64,000 nt of DNA from Armatimonadota bacterium (GTDB lineage Bacteria; Armatimonadota; Fimbriimonadia; Fimbriimonadales; Fimbriimonadaceae). Positions 17,419-26,371 of the stretch are shown one piece after another; the stretch's first letter is position 1, and every line of letters starts with the position of its first letter. The notes below the pieces were generated by a model, which did not search any database, had not been told where the DNA came from, and was given only the letters and a program-made list of their open reading frames with translations. The stretch is taken from the NCBI GenBank assembly GCA_020161505.1, contig JAIUNY010000011.1, positions 33,991 through 97,990 on the forward strand. The letters are read 5' to 3'. Position numbers and translations under genes: made by a program.

Positions 17419-18006
17419 ATGGCACGCAAGAAGACCGAAGCCGCCCCGAGCGGACCACAAGGCGCTCTTCCCGCGCCGCGTTTGAAGAAGATCTACCGAG
17501 AGAAGGTTGCCGGACAACTCAAAGAAAAGTTTGGCTACAAGTCAACCATGGAAATCCCCCGCCTCGTGAAGGTGGTGGTGAACATGGGCACCGGTGCTGA
17601 CGAAAAAGAACTGGATGGCGCCCTGCGCGACATGACTTCGATCACTGGTCAAAAGCCCGTGACGACCGTGGCTCGCAAGTCGATTGCTCAGTTCAAGCTT
17701 CGTGAAGGCATGAAGATTGGCTGCCGCGTCACCCTCCGGGGCGACCGAGCCTATCACTTCCTGGATAAGCTCGCGACCGTGGCTCTGCCGCGAATCCGTG
17801 ACTTCCAGGGCCTGAGCGGCAAGTCGTTCGACGGACGAGGCAACTACTCCTTCGGCCTGCAAGAGCAGCTCGTGTTCCCCGAGATCGATTACGATTCGTT
17901 CGACAAGATCCGAGGAATGGACATCACGATCTGCACTACCGCCAAGACCGACGAAGAAGGCCGCGAGCTCCTCAAGGGACTCGGCATGCCTCTGCGCGAT
18001 AAGTAA
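17419..18006 (+). CDS. rplE: 50S ribosomal protein L5
   Basis: A 195-residue L5, the 5S rRNA-binding protein of the central protuberance. [38 protein letters not shown] and [20 protein letters not shown] are canonical. An N-terminal extension of about 15 residues is rich in Lys/Ala/Pro. It is the last gene before a clear terminator: rpsN, rpsH, rplF and the rest of the spc operon do not follow. Confidence 0.97.
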   Translation: MARKKTEAAPSGPQGALPAPRLKKIYREKVAGQLKEKFGYKSTMEIPRLVKVVVNMGTGADEKELDGALRDMTSITGQKPVTTVARKSIAQFKLREGMKIGCRVTLRGDRAYHFLDKLATVALPRIRDFQGLSGKSFDGRGNYSFGLQEQLVFPEIDYDSFDKIRGMDITICTTAKTDEEGRELLKGLGMPLRDK

Positions 18007-18031
18007 TCGCTCCTTTGGTTCGCAACCACCC

Positions 18032-18070
18032 AGGGCCGGATTCCACCAGAATCCGGTCCTGCTTTTTTCT
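18032..18070 (+). terminator. Intrinsic terminator of the ribosomal operon
   Basis: A 12-bp stem (AGGGCCGGATTC 18032-18043, GAATCCGGTCCT 18049-18060) with a 5-base loop is followed by GCTTTTTTCT. This is a strong rho-independent terminator 26 bases after rplE. Confidence 0.9.
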
Positions 18071-18078
18071 CTTCAGAG

Positions 18079-18103
18079 TGCCCCGATCCCTTTAGGGTCG
18101 GGA
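18079..18103. repeat. Intergenic hairpin repeat B, copy 1
   Basis: A palindromic string GCCCCGATCCCTTTAGGGTC followed by GGGA, forming a hairpin CCGATCCC/GGGTCGGG-type stem. Near-identical copies lie at 18199 and 50944. Confidence 0.6.
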
Positions 18104-18198
18104 ATACTCACCCCTTCGGCCTCCCTGGCCCTAAACGATGGTGACCACGTCCGGCCCCTAAAGGGAGCCGGGCACCCGAACTGAGTCGAATGCCTGGG

Positions 18199-18224
18199 TG
18201 CCCCGAACCCTTCAGGGTCGAGCG
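18199..18224. repeat. Intergenic hairpin repeat B, copy 2
   Basis: TGCCCCGAACCCTTCAGGGTC followed by GAGCG, a diverged copy of the 18079 element in the same gap. It is followed at 18240 by TCGACGTCCA and an AATTTGG string, an arrangement also seen after the copy at 50944. Confidence 0.55.
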
Positions 18225-18288
18225 TTCGCGGACTGCCGATCGACGTCCAGCCGAAGCTCCACAATTTGGTGCAGCAGAGCGACCGTTC

Positions 18289-19386
18289 TCAGATGAGAGG
18301 CCGACCTTCAACCCCCGGCTCCGGCTCGTACCGATGCACGGGAACACCCACCGAGAGCAAATCCGCCATGCGCATCATCCCCGGATGCTCCGTCGCGAAG
18401 TGACCGCTCGCCGCGATCATCATTCCCGCGTCGCTGGCGACCATCCCTAAATGATGTGGAACCTCGCCGGTCACAAACGCATCCGCCCCGGCGGCCCGCG
18501 CGGCGGCCCATTCGTCCGATGCCGCCCCGCCCGTCACCGCCACCCGAGAGATCGGGCCACCCGCCCGAGGAACCCACATCTCCGTCCGCGTCTGCAGGCG
18601 ATCATTCAGCACGGCCAAGAACTCCGCGGCCGAGAGTGGGGAAGGCAGAACCCCGATCCGCCCGGCTGGTTGCCCAGCATTCCCGCGAACCGCCACAAGA
18701 TCAAACGCCGGCTCCTCATAAGGATGCGCCGCCCGCAACGCCGCCAGCACCGCCGGAGCCGCCGATTCTTCCAGCATCATTTCCACCCGATCTTCTGTGA
18801 CTTCTTGTACCGAGCCCACCGATCCAATCACGGGCGAAGCCCCCGCGACAGGACGAAAAGTGCCGACTCCCGACCCCCAAAACGCGCACCGCACGTAATT
18901 TCCGATGACTCCAGCCCCCGCTGCGCTCAGGGCATCCACCAGCCGATCCCGACCTTCCGCAGGCACAAAAACCGTCAACTTCAACCTGCTCTGCGGATTG
19001 GAGGAACCAAACGCGGTCACACCTTCCAATCCCAAGAGAGAAGCCAGCACATCATTGATCCCTCCTGGGGCGCAATCCCAGTTGGTATGCGCGGCAATCA
19101 CGCTGATCCCCGCGCGGATGCACGCCATCACGCGATCCTCGACGCTCGAACCGGCCACCAAACGCTTCACCGGATCCCAAATCAGCGGATGGTGCGCCAC
19201 GATCACATTGCAGCCTTTCGCTTGAGCCTCCGAGATACACCCAAGGCTGACATCCAGCGTCACCATCACCCCGGTCACCGCGAGTGCAGGATCTCCGATC
19301 AGGAGCCCAATGCGGTCAAAGCCGAAGGCCATCGACGGAGGAGCCAACCGCTCCACGTCAGCCAGAACATCGCGGACGAGTACCAC
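18289..19386 (-). CDS. NIF3/DUF34 family metal-binding protein (GTP cyclohydrolase 1 type 2 homologue)
   Basis: A 365-residue Nif3-like protein, with the toroid-forming DUF34 domain split by an inserted domain around residues 125-230, as in the long bacterial form. Metal ligands are visible as HHPLIWDP (His65/66) and AAHTNWDCAPGGIND, and near the end as ASGHFATEHPGM with TGEVPHHLG. The 'GTP cyclohydrolase 1 type 2' label comes from one reported homologue; the physiological role is not settled. It is alone on the minus strand, with convergent repeats downstream. Confidence 0.88.
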   Translation of the reverse strand: MVLVRDVLADVERLAPPSMAFGFDRIGLLIGDPALAVTGVMVTLDVSLGCISEAQAKGCNVIVAHHPLIWDPVKRLVAGSSVEDRVMACIRAGISVIAAHTNWDCAPGGINDVLASLLGLEGVTAFGSSNPQSRLKLTVFVPAEGRDRLVDALSAAGAGVIGNYVRCAFWGSGVGTFRPVAGASPVIGSVGSVQEVTEDRVEMMLEESAAPAVLAALRAAHPYEEPAFDLVAVRGNAGQPAGRIGVLPSPLSAAEFLAVLNDRLQTRTEMWVPRAGGPISRVAVTGGAASDEWAAARAAGADAFVTGEVPHHLGMVASDAGMMIAASGHFATEHPGMMRMADLLSVGVPVHRYEPEPGVEGRPLI

Positions 19387-19438
19387 GGCCCCAACTTACC
19401 CAAAAATCACCCAACCTAAAAAACGGCGGGCAGGCTAA

Positions 19439-19636
19439 TTAGCCTGCCCCGATGAGCTCAAGGTCGCGAGCTGGTTCGCATGAATGATGGCGTTGATGTC
19501 TTTTACAATAATCAACCAGCTTTTTGACCGCTTTTTCGGAATCTTTGTCGAGTGCCATCTCGCTGGTCATTGCCAATGCGAGAAGAGCAAACGCCTCGTC
19601 TTCCGTGAGCTCCAACCGTTCTCGGATTTCCTCCAT
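19439..19636 (-). CDS. Small acidic LTEDEA protein, paralogue A
   Basis: A 65-residue protein of unknown family. Its core LTEDEAFALLALAMTSEMAL followed by a basic helix closely resembles the small protein at 47075-47251 (LTEDEAYELLGHCLQS), so the two are probably paralogues. The ATG at 19636 has AAGGAG 8 bases upstream; a frame from 19675 ignores this site. Two predicted helices and no signal peptide suggest a cytoplasmic protein. Function unknown. Confidence 0.6.
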   Translation of the reverse strand: MEEIRERLELTEDEAFALLALAMTSEMALDKDSEKAVKKLVDYCKRHQRHHSCEPARDLELIGAG

Positions 19637-19801
19637 GGTTAGATGCTCCTTGTGTTGGGATCCCAACACAAACATTATGACGCAAGAGCCGTGCCGTAAG
19701 TTCCGCCCGACATTACCGGTTTAGGACGGATTGAGCCGAAAATACCGAAGGTGAACTGCCGGAGACCCCTCGGGCTCCGACGGTACACTGTGAGAATTAC
19801 C

Positions 19802-21136
19802 ATGACGGGCCCACAGGACGAATCGCCGACGCTGGAGGAAACCACCTCATCCCCCACGGAGAGCCCGACCCCGCAACCCACCGCCACCACCGACGATGAA
19901 CCCGTGGTGAGTGAGAAGAAGGTTGAGTACCTTCAATTCGGCGGAATGGCCGTGCCCGAGGGCGTGATGATGCGCTCACCGAACTACTACGCCGTCGCTT
20001 GCCGCGCTCCGAATGGCGACATCATCGTCAAAACCGAGGCGCTCCAGAAAACCTGGTTTGGCAAACTCACGTTTCTGAAGAAGCCATTCCTGCGAGGCTC
20101 CCTCGCGTTGCTCGACACCATGGGCCTGGGAATGAAGGCGATGAACTTCGCCAGCGATGTCCAGCTGAATCCGGTTTATGTGAAGGAAGAAGACCGCGAT
20201 CAGGCAAAGGCGGAGGCATTGGAACAGGCCAAGGCGACACCCAAGGAGTTCCGCACTCTTGCCATCATCTCGGTGATCCTCGTTCTGCTCGCCGGATTCT
20301 TGTTCCCCGGAATCCAGCCATTCCTCGCCGGAGCCAAGGGGTTTGATGCCAACACGATGCTCTGGCCCGCCGTGGCTCTTGGCTCGGCGATCCTCAGCAC
20401 GATCATGACGATCTTCTGGGCACCGATTAAGTTCCGGCTCTCCACCGACGAAAAGCTCGCCATTGGGGTCGCCGTCGTGTTCTCCCTCGGATTCGGATTC
20501 TTGATTTTCAAAGCCGCTCCCGAAGCCTTCGCCCAGTTCGTCAGCGGCAACGCCGACAAAGGCGGCACCGCAACCAACTACATCGCGGAAGTCTTCAAGG
20601 TGGTTCTGTTCATCGGGTATCTCGTGCTCATCCGCCGGATCCCCGCGATCCTGGATACCTTTAAGTATCACGGTGCCGAGCACAAGGCGATCAACACGAT
20701 TGAAGCTCGGGTGGCCTTGGATATCCCGAACTGCATGGCGCAAACGCGGCTCCACCCGCGTTGTGGCACCAACTTCGCGATCATCGTTCTCATCGTGGGC
20801 TTCTTGCTCTTCCCGCTGTTCCCGCGATACCCGATCATCTTCGGATACCAACTCGTCGGCGCAGCGGCGGTCGTCTTCCGACTTTTCCTGGATTTCCTCG
20901 TCTTCACACCGATCATCGCGGGCATCAGCTACGAGATCATCCGTCTGGCAGGGAACATGAAGGATCAGCGGTGGGTCGAGGTGTTGCTGAAGCCGGGTCT
21001 AGCCACCCAGCTCATCACCACCGAAGAGCCCGAGGAAAAGCACGTCGAAGTGGCGGTTCGATCACTCCAGGCGGTGCTCACGGCTGAGAAAACGGGTGAG
21101 CTGGAAAACAACGAGCTCAAACAATTCACCGTTTGA
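19802..21136 (+). CDS. DUF1385 family membrane protein
   Basis: A 444-residue protein. The N-terminal 50 residues are low-complexity Ser/Thr/Pro/Glu. Then comes the DUF1385 opening FGGMAVPEGVMMRSPNYYAV and, after several membrane helices, the second family block KYHGAEHKAINTIEA and LHPRCGTNFAIIV. The biochemical role of DUF1385 is unknown. Residues about 170-300 contain extra hydrophobic helices, so the protein is longer than typical ~300-residue members. The ATG at 19802 was chosen over a start at 19751 because the extension is unlike the family. Confidence 0.88.
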   Translation: MTGPQDESPTLEETTSSPTESPTPQPTATTDDEPVVSEKKVEYLQFGGMAVPEGVMMRSPNYYAVACRAPNGDIIVKTEALQKTWFGKLTFLKKPFLRGSLALLDTMGLGMKAMNFASDVQLNPVYVKEEDRDQAKAEALEQAKATPKEFRTLAIISVILVLLAGFLFPGIQPFLAGAKGFDANTMLWPAVALGSAILSTIMTIFWAPIKFRLSTDEKLAIGVAVVFSLGFGFLIFKAAPEAFAQFVSGNADKGGTATNYIAEVFKVVLFIGYLVLIRRIPAILDTFKYHGAEHKAINTIEARVALDIPNCMAQTRLHPRCGTNFAIIVLIVGFLLFPLFPRYPIIFGYQLVGAAAVVFRLFLDFLVFTPIIAGISYEIIRLAGNMKDQRWVEVLLKPGLATQLITTEEPEEKHVEVAVRSLQAVLTAEKTGELENNELKQFTV

Positions 21137-21176
21137 GGGTGCTTGGTGCCCAGGAAAGGACTCGAAGAGCCCTGGC

Positions 21177-21962
21177 TCAGTAGAGGCTGGCAGGGAAGTC
21201 TTCCCGGTACAGAGCCTCATAGGCTCGCGGAAGATACCGCATGAACAACTCGCCGTAGTCGAGGGGAACGGCGTCCTCAAAACTCGTGCCCTTCCAGTTG
21301 TCGGGGCCGGAGTTGTACTCGTGAGCGATGGTGCGAAGCATCTTCTCGGTGTAGGGAACCATGCCGCGCTGAGCTCGGTAATCGGGTCCCAGGCGATTCG
21401 GCTGAGCCAACACCGCCGCCAAATGCCGCGATCCATCGACGATTTGCGTCGTCACATCTTCGCGATACTGGGCCGCGAACATCGCCCGCTCCATCGGATG
21501 ATCCAGCCCCATTTCAGAGGGATCTTGACGCACCTGCATGATGCCGATGCTCGCCGGGCGGGCGCCTGCCGTGAACACGCTTGCACTCGCCGAGTCGTTC
21601 CAGTGCCATGCGCTCGGAACCCCTTGGGCCGTCTCGACATAGATGATCCCCGCTACCATCCAAGCTGGGACTCCGTAGGCGCGGGAGATGCGGATGATGG
21701 TGTTGCGGTTCTCCGCCACAATCTGCTCCGCTTCTGGAACATTGAACTCCAGGCTCTGGAGCGCGGCTTTCACCGGATGAATCTCGTAGCCTTCCGCACT
21801 TCCATCCGCCAGAGCCGTAGCCTGACTCAGCTCAAGAAGCTGGCTGGCATCGGTGCGTGCTTTGGAGAAGTCTGGGGCCCAAAAGAGCATCGGCGCGATC
21901 AAAGCGATCCGCCAGAAGTTGCTTCCCTTGGTGGGGCTCATGATCCCCGTGGATTTGGTCAT
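21177..21962 (-). CDS. Lytic transglycosylase-like protein, exported
   Basis: A 261-residue protein with an N-terminal hydrophobic segment (FWRIALIAPMLFWAP), probably a signal peptide. The C-terminal half has the lysozyme/SLT layout: a glutamate in GIIYVETAQG (Glu110, candidate catalytic acid), then ASIGIMQVRQDP, then IAHEYNSGPDNW. Such enzymes cleave peptidoglycan glycan strands without water. The match is by motif order, and the family may be a divergent one. An internal ATG at 21941 is an alternative start. Confidence 0.65.
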   Translation of the reverse strand: MTKSTGIMSPTKGSNFWRIALIAPMLFWAPDFSKARTDASQLLELSQATALADGSAEGYEIHPVKAALQSLEFNVPEAEQIVAENRNTIIRISRAYGVPAWMVAGIIYVETAQGVPSAWHWNDSASASVFTAGARPASIGIMQVRQDPSEMGLDHPMERAMFAAQYREDVTTQIVDGSRHLAAVLAQPNRLGPDYRAQRGMVPYTEKMLRTIAHEYNSGPDNWKGTSFEDAVPLDYGELFMRYLPRAYEALYREDFPASLY

Positions 21963-22067
21963 CCCAGTGTTCGGGCCTGCAGACCCGTCTCTAGTGACAA
22001 GAATACGGCAAGAAATGATCCCGTGGGGGGTCCATGCACCTTGAACCTATGACTTTTGACCCGCAAC

Positions 22068-22919
22068 CTAGCCGGTTGGGGCGACGAGGTCTCCGTACAA
22101 CTCTGGCCTTCGATCCCTGATCGCATTGGTTTGGAAAGACCCTGGAATCACCACTGTCTGCTTTTCTCGGGCTTTCGCGAGGTCGATCTCGGCGAGAATC
22201 ATGCCTTCCTCGTTGCCGATTCGTGCAAGCTCAGAGCCATCGACGTCGTAGAGCCCGCTTCCGCCGGCAAAACTGAACCCGTTCTCGTCGCCCAGCCGGT
22301 TGCACGTGGCGTAGTAAATCTTGTTCTCCGCGCACCGTGCCGGAACCATCACGCTCGCGGGTGCGCCTTTTCGTACCGGCCAGTTGGTGGGCAAAACCAC
22401 AATCTCCGCACCTCGCAAGGCCATCACACGGGTTGCTTCGGGTGATCGCAGGTCATAGCAGATCAGGATCCCGATCCTCCCGAGCTCCGTTTCGAACACG
22501 GGCAAAGCTTGCCCAGGCTCCGCGAACTGGTCGAAGCCGAGGCAGGGCAGGTGGGTCTTCACATACCGGCGCAACCGACCATTGGGTTCAGCGAGCAAGG
22601 CGCAGTTGATGAGCCCGAAGTCATCCTTCGCGGCAACGCCGAAGACCAAGTGAACGTCGTGCTCAATCGCAAGGTTGAGCATCGCATAGACCGCAGGATT
22701 GGCATCCGTGACCTCAAGATCTTGCGCGCAGTGAACACGCAGCGCGATCTTCTCGGCCTCCTCCCGAGTGCCGACGCAGTATCCGCTCAGGAAGGCTTCC
22801 GGGAGGACGATGAGCTTTGCCCCTTCGCCCGCTGCGTTCGCGATCCACTTCGACGCCTTTGCGACGTTCGCGGCTGGATCACCAAACACCACAGGGAGTT
22901 GCAAACTTGCGACTTTCAC
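22068..22919 (-). CDS. Carbon-nitrogen hydrolase (nitrilase superfamily)
   Basis: A 283-residue amidase-type enzyme. The Glu-Lys-Cys triad is visible: Glu41 in VLPEAFLSGY, Lys121 in RRYVKTHLPC and Cys154 in GILICYDLRSPE. These enzymes hydrolyse amides or nitriles; omega-amidase, N-carbamoyl amidase and deaminated-glutathione amidase share the motifs, so the substrate is open. The GTG at 22919 gives the family-typical start MKVASLQLP, although GGAGG lies unusually close to it. A frame reaching 23084 would run through the divergent UbiA gene and was rejected. Confidence 0.85.
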   Translation of the reverse strand: MKVASLQLPVVFGDPAANVAKASKWIANAAGEGAKLIVLPEAFLSGYCVGTREEAEKIALRVHCAQDLEVTDANPAVYAMLNLAIEHDVHLVFGVAAKDDFGLINCALLAEPNGRLRRYVKTHLPCLGFDQFAEPGQALPVFETELGRIGILICYDLRSPEATRVMALRGAEIVVLPTNWPVRKGAPASVMVPARCAENKIYYATCNRLGDENGFSFAGGSGLYDVDGSELARIGNEEGMILAEIDLAKAREKQTVVIPGSFQTNAIRDRRPELYGDLVAPTG

Positions 22920-22983
22920 CCCTCCATCATGCCCGATTCCACGGACCGGGAGGGTCTGCCCCAGGCAAGTAGAATAGAAATCA

Positions 22984-23895
22984 ATGGCCACGGTGACCCA
23001 AGGCTGGCAGAGCTTCCGCGTGTTTCTTGAGATGATCAAGATCGAACACTCGGTCTTCGCCCTGCCCTTTGCGATGATCGGCATGATGTGGGGCTCCGAG
23101 GCGATTCACGGTCATGGCTGGCCCGGATGGTCGGTGTTCCTTTGGATCCTGCTCGCGATGGTGAGTTGCCGAAGTGCGGCAATGGCCTACAACCGAATCG
23201 CCGACCGCGAGATCGACGCTGCTAACCCCCGCACCAAGATGCGCGCCATCCCCGCCGGACTTCTGAGCCTGCGCACCGCAAACCTCTACTTTTATGGCTC
23301 GATTGCCCTGTTTGTCCTCGCCGCCGCGATGCTCAATCCCTTGGCCCTGACGCTCTCGCCGCTGGCTCTGTTGGTGACCCTCGGATATAGCCTCACGAAG
23401 CGGTTCACGCCGCTGTGTCACTTTGTCCTCGGCTTTGGGCTGGGAATCGCTCCAGCTGCTGCATGGATCGCGGTGACGGGGAGCCTGGATCCGCGAATCC
23501 TCCTCCTCACCCTCACGGTCACCCTCTGGACGGCGGGGTTCGACCTGATCTACAGTTTGCAAGACGAAGAATTTGACAAATCGCAAGGTTTGCGCTCGAT
23601 GCCCCAAACCATCGGGAAGGCGAAAACGCTCCTCCTGAGCCGGGTGTGCCACCTTCTCTGTTTGGTTAGCCTCGGGATGGCCCTGTCCACTTTCGGACTG
23701 GGCGTGCTGGCGTGGGTGGGCTTCGGGCTTGTCGCGGGGCTCCTCTTCTACGAGCAGAGCCTTGTGAAGCCGGATGATCTCAGCAAGGTGAATCTCGCCT
23801 TTTTCACCCTCAACGGGTTTGTTTCGATTGGGTTCTTCGTGTTCATCTTGCTGGACAAGGTGATCCCCCTGCCGGTGACGGTGATCGGTCGATGA
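22984..23895 (+). CDS. ubiA: UbiA-family prenyltransferase
   Basis: A 303-residue membrane prenyltransferase with about eight to nine helices. Both Asp-rich motifs that bind the Mg-prenyl-diphosphate are present: NRIADREIDAANPRT near residue 70 and YSLQDEEFDKSQGLRSMP near 190. The family includes 4-hydroxybenzoate polyprenyltransferase (ubiquinone) and MqnP of the futalosine menaquinone route. The 'RTKMRAIPAG' context fits the UbiA/MqnP group, and the exact quinone precursor cannot be decided from this window. Its stop overlaps the next gene by ATGA. Confidence 0.9.
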   Translation: MATVTQGWQSFRVFLEMIKIEHSVFALPFAMIGMMWGSEAIHGHGWPGWSVFLWILLAMVSCRSAAMAYNRIADREIDAANPRTKMRAIPAGLLSLRTANLYFYGSIALFVLAAAMLNPLALTLSPLALLVTLGYSLTKRFTPLCHFVLGFGLGIAPAAAWIAVTGSLDPRILLLTLTVTLWTAGFDLIYSLQDEEFDKSQGLRSMPQTIGKAKTLLLSRVCHLLCLVSLGMALSTFGLGVLAWVGFGLVAGLLFYEQSLVKPDDLSKVNLAFFTLNGFVSIGFFVFILLDKVIPLPVTVIGR

Positions 23896-24722
23896 GCACC
23901 GAGGTTTTCGGGAAAACCAATCGGGCCGTGCCGAATCTGTGGGCGCGGCTTCTGACCGGGGACGGTGGGGAAGAGGCTCTGGTCGAATCAGTCGCGGAGA
24001 GCGGTGCCCCCTTCGACCCTGGAGCGCATCTGAGCAAGTGGGGGTATCTCACGCGAGACATCCCGAACCCCGTAATGGTCTGCCTCGGCCGCGAGATCGA
24101 AAATGCTCCCGCAGACTCCGTGGCTGCTGACTTGATCGGCGGCGAACTGGTGCAAGCTCTTTCTTCTCTGGGACGCACGAGCATTGACTTCTTCTTTCTG
24201 AGCGTGCGGCGCGCGTTGGAAGAGCACCAAATCAACGGCGCCCTCGCCTGCCTCGAAAGCGCACGCGAGGAGGGCTTGGTTAAGCACGTCGGCCTCAGCA
24301 TCGAAGGTCGTGCGATGGCGGTGGCGGGGATGTGGCGATTCCATGATGCCTTCGAAATGATCCGCGTGCGCAGGAATCCGGTTTGGGAAGAGGACGTTGC
24401 CGTGGTGCGCTCGATGGCGAAGGAGCGGCGAGTGGGCGTCCTGGGGGCCGAGCCGTTTGATTGGGGGCTGGGGTTGCCCTTCTTCCGGCAGCCTGGGCTC
24501 ACCTGGGCTGATGGTGCGGGGTGCCTCGCGCAGCTTCGCACGGACCATCCTGTGTTGGTGGGCGTGCGCAGCGCTCACGAGTGGCGGGCTTGTCTGGCTG
24601 CTTCCTCTGGTGAGGGCCAACTGCCGAGCGCGGAAGAATATCGCGATCCGGTTCGCTGGGCCGATGCCGCTCTTGCTGAACCCTGGTTGAAGTCATCGCT
24701 GGAGGCGTTGCGTGGATCTTGA
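23892..24722 (+). CDS. Aldo/keto reductase-like protein, probably degenerate
   Basis: A 276-residue protein with the AKR-fold pattern: an IDFFFLSV strand, then EEHQINGALACLESAREEGL and VKHVGLSIEG, matching the region where AKRs read 'LDxxxLH...G..R.iGvSn'. The usual N-terminal tetrad (Asp in FDTA, Tyr, Lys) is not recognisable; the corresponding stretch reads APFDPGAHLSKWG. It may therefore be catalytically altered. It is coupled by ATGA to ubiA and overlaps the next GTG start. Confidence 0.6.
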   Translation: MSTEVFGKTNRAVPNLWARLLTGDGGEEALVESVAESGAPFDPGAHLSKWGYLTRDIPNPVMVCLGREIENAPADSVAADLIGGELVQALSSLGRTSIDFFFLSVRRALEEHQINGALACLESAREEGLVKHVGLSIEGRAMAVAGMWRFHDAFEMIRVRRNPVWEEDVAVVRSMAKERRVGVLGAEPFDWGLGLPFFRQPGLTWADGAGCLAQLRTDHPVLVGVRSAHEWRACLAASSGEGQLPSAEEYRDPVRWADAALAEPWLKSSLEALRGS

Positions 24723-25011
24723 TCTCGTGCGTCCCTGGCTCCAATGGGGCTCCGCCGTCAGTCTTCTCATGGCCGTGATTTGGATCATCCGCTCTCGCTC
24801 GGCTGGCGTGCGGGGCTATGTGATGGGGGGCGCGTTCGTGTGTCTTGCCGCACTTTTCCTGGGGCTCGCGAGCCAGTGGCCCATCTGGGGAATGGCGACC
24901 ATCGGGGTGCTCCTCTTCGTCTTGCTCTTCGCCGATCTTTCGCTGCGTGCGGCGGAGTTGGCGGCGGCAAGAGACGCCGCGGCCAAGGAACGGGAAGGCA
25001 AAACCCCATGA
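24712..25011 (+). CDS. Small two- or three-helix membrane protein
   Basis: A 99-residue protein with hydrophobic segments at about residues 10-25 (SAVSLLMAVIWII), 35-53 and 57-75, then a charged Ala/Arg/Glu helix. The start is a GTG preceded by GGAGG at 24701-24705 and lies inside the end of the AKR-like gene. No family was recognised. The coupled position suggests it works with the neighbouring prenyltransferase or oxidase, which is inference. Confidence 0.65.
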   Translation: MDLDLVRPWLQWGSAVSLLMAVIWIIRSRSAGVRGYVMGGAFVCLAALFLGLASQWPIWGMATIGVLLFVLLFADLSLRAAELAAARDAAAKEREGKTP

Positions 25012-25091
25012 TTCAGATCTCCTGTTCCGGGTGCTCAGATCCTCCGATGGGCGGAACGGGATTGTGTAAAGAAAGGATGAGGACGCGATGA
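25008..25091 (+). CDS. Candidate 27-residue Cys-containing peptide
   Basis: A very short frame that fills the gap between the small membrane protein and the amine oxidase. Its ATG overlaps the previous TGA, and its own TGA overlaps the amine-oxidase ATG, both as ATGA. The peptide starts [18 protein letters not shown] and has three cysteines including a CxxC. Such double coupling is a typical operon arrangement but could be chance at this length. If real it may bind metal or act only as a translational bridge. Confidence 0.4.
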   Translation: MIQISCSGCSDPPMGGTGLCKERMRTR

Positions 25092-26368
25092 AAATCATCA
25101 TTGTTGGAGCAGGGATCTCGGGGCTGCGTGCCGCCGACCTCCTCACTCAAGCCGGACATCAAGTCGAGATCTTCGAGGCCCGCGATCGCGTCGGAGGGAG
25201 GATGCTCACCTGCGAACTCCCGAGTGGCGGCTGGTTTGAAGGGGGCGGGGAATGGATGGATGCCGATCATCACCGCGTGATGCACCTGATGCGCAGCCTC
25301 GGAACCGCGCCAGAAATCAGTCGTCAGTGGCCCGGTCTTGTCGTGCATCGCGGCGAGTACGCAACTGAGAATCAAGTCTGGCCTGATGCGGAAGCCGACG
25401 CCGCTCATGTCCACGAGGAGGCCGCCCGGCTCTGCCGAGAAATGCCCGACAAGCCTTGGCTCGATCCGGAGTGGGCCAAGCTCGACGAGAAGCCTCTCTC
25501 GGAGTGGTTGGACGAGCAGTGTGTCTCGGAGAGGGGACGCTGGTGGGTCGAGGCGATCACGCGATCGGACGAGGGTGATGACACCAAGCGGGTCGGCTTG
25601 CTGGGTTGGCTTTTAGGCTACAAACATTATCTTAGCCGCGAAGAAGGCGATATGAGTTTGTATAGGATTGCCGGTGGAGGAGGTCGGCTTTGTGGTGTTT
25701 ATGCCTCCAAACTTGGACTTCCAATCCACCTGGGTGAGGTTCTTACCGAAGTTGAGCAGAGTGGCAGTCAAGTGACCCTGCGGTTCGCATCAGGGCTGGA
25801 AAAAGTGGCTGATCGGGCCGTTCTCACTGCGCCGCCTTCCGTGCTGTCTCGGCTGAGCTTGGTTGGCTTACCGGAAGACCGAAAACAAGGCTTTGAGGCC
25901 ATTCCGCTGGCGAGAGCCATTAAGGTCGTGCTCGAGTTCACCGAGCGGTTTTGGGACGGCATGACCTGGTCAGGTCGGCTTCTCAGCGACCTTCCATGCC
26001 AGCAGGTGTGGGATGGGGGGCGCGCCGGGGCAAAGATTTTGAGCTTCTACCTGTGCGGCGATCATTCAGTGGAAATGGCGGATCGGAGTGATCTATTCGA
26101 GGTTTTGTACCGAGCCTTGTGCGAGGTGATTCCAGAGGCACAAGGGAAGTTTGTCGGCGGGCAGCTCATTGATTGGGTGTCCGATCCCTACAGTCAGGGT
26201 GCCTTCACGAGCCTCGCTCCGGGAGCCGTCACCAAGGGACTCCCGACGATTGCCTTGCCATGGGAGCGGGTTCACTTCGCCGGGGATCACACCGCCACCT
26301 GGACAGGATTTATCGAAGGCGCGCTCGAAAGTGCCGAGCGTGTCGTAGCAGAAATCGGAGGATCATGA
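25088..26368 (+). CDS. Flavin-containing amine oxidase
   Basis: A 426-residue FAD-dependent oxidoreductase of the amine oxidase family. The dinucleotide-binding fold opens with [17 protein letters not shown], followed by [13 protein letters not shown] and the substrate-side block [15 protein letters not shown]. The C-terminal FAD contact [20 protein letters not shown] is present. It should oxidise an amine (or protoporphyrinogen-like or carotenoid substrate) with release of H2O2; the substrate is unknown. GAGG lies five bases before the ATG. It is the fifth frame of the ubiA-led coupled run. Confidence 0.88.
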   Translation: MKIIIVGAGISGLRAADLLTQAGHQVEIFEARDRVGGRMLTCELPSGGWFEGGGEWMDADHHRVMHLMRSLGTAPEISRQWPGLVVHRGEYATENQVWPDAEADAAHVHEEAARLCREMPDKPWLDPEWAKLDEKPLSEWLDEQCVSERGRWWVEAITRSDEGDDTKRVGLLGWLLGYKHYLSREEGDMSLYRIAGGGGRLCGVYASKLGLPIHLGEVLTEVEQSGSQVTLRFASGLEKVADRAVLTAPPSVLSRLSLVGLPEDRKQGFEAIPLARAIKVVLEFTERFWDGMTWSGRLLSDLPCQQVWDGGRAGAKILSFYLCGDHSVEMADRSDLFEVLYRALCEVIPEAQGKFVGGQLIDWVSDPYSQGAFTSLAPGAVTKGLPTIALPWERVHFAGDHTATWTGFIEGALESAERVVAEIGGS

Positions 26369-26371
26369 TAA

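Noticed and set aside
19751..19801. Upstream start for the DUF1385 gene
   Set aside because: The added 17 residues are basic and not family-like; the ATG at 19802 precedes the low-complexity leader.
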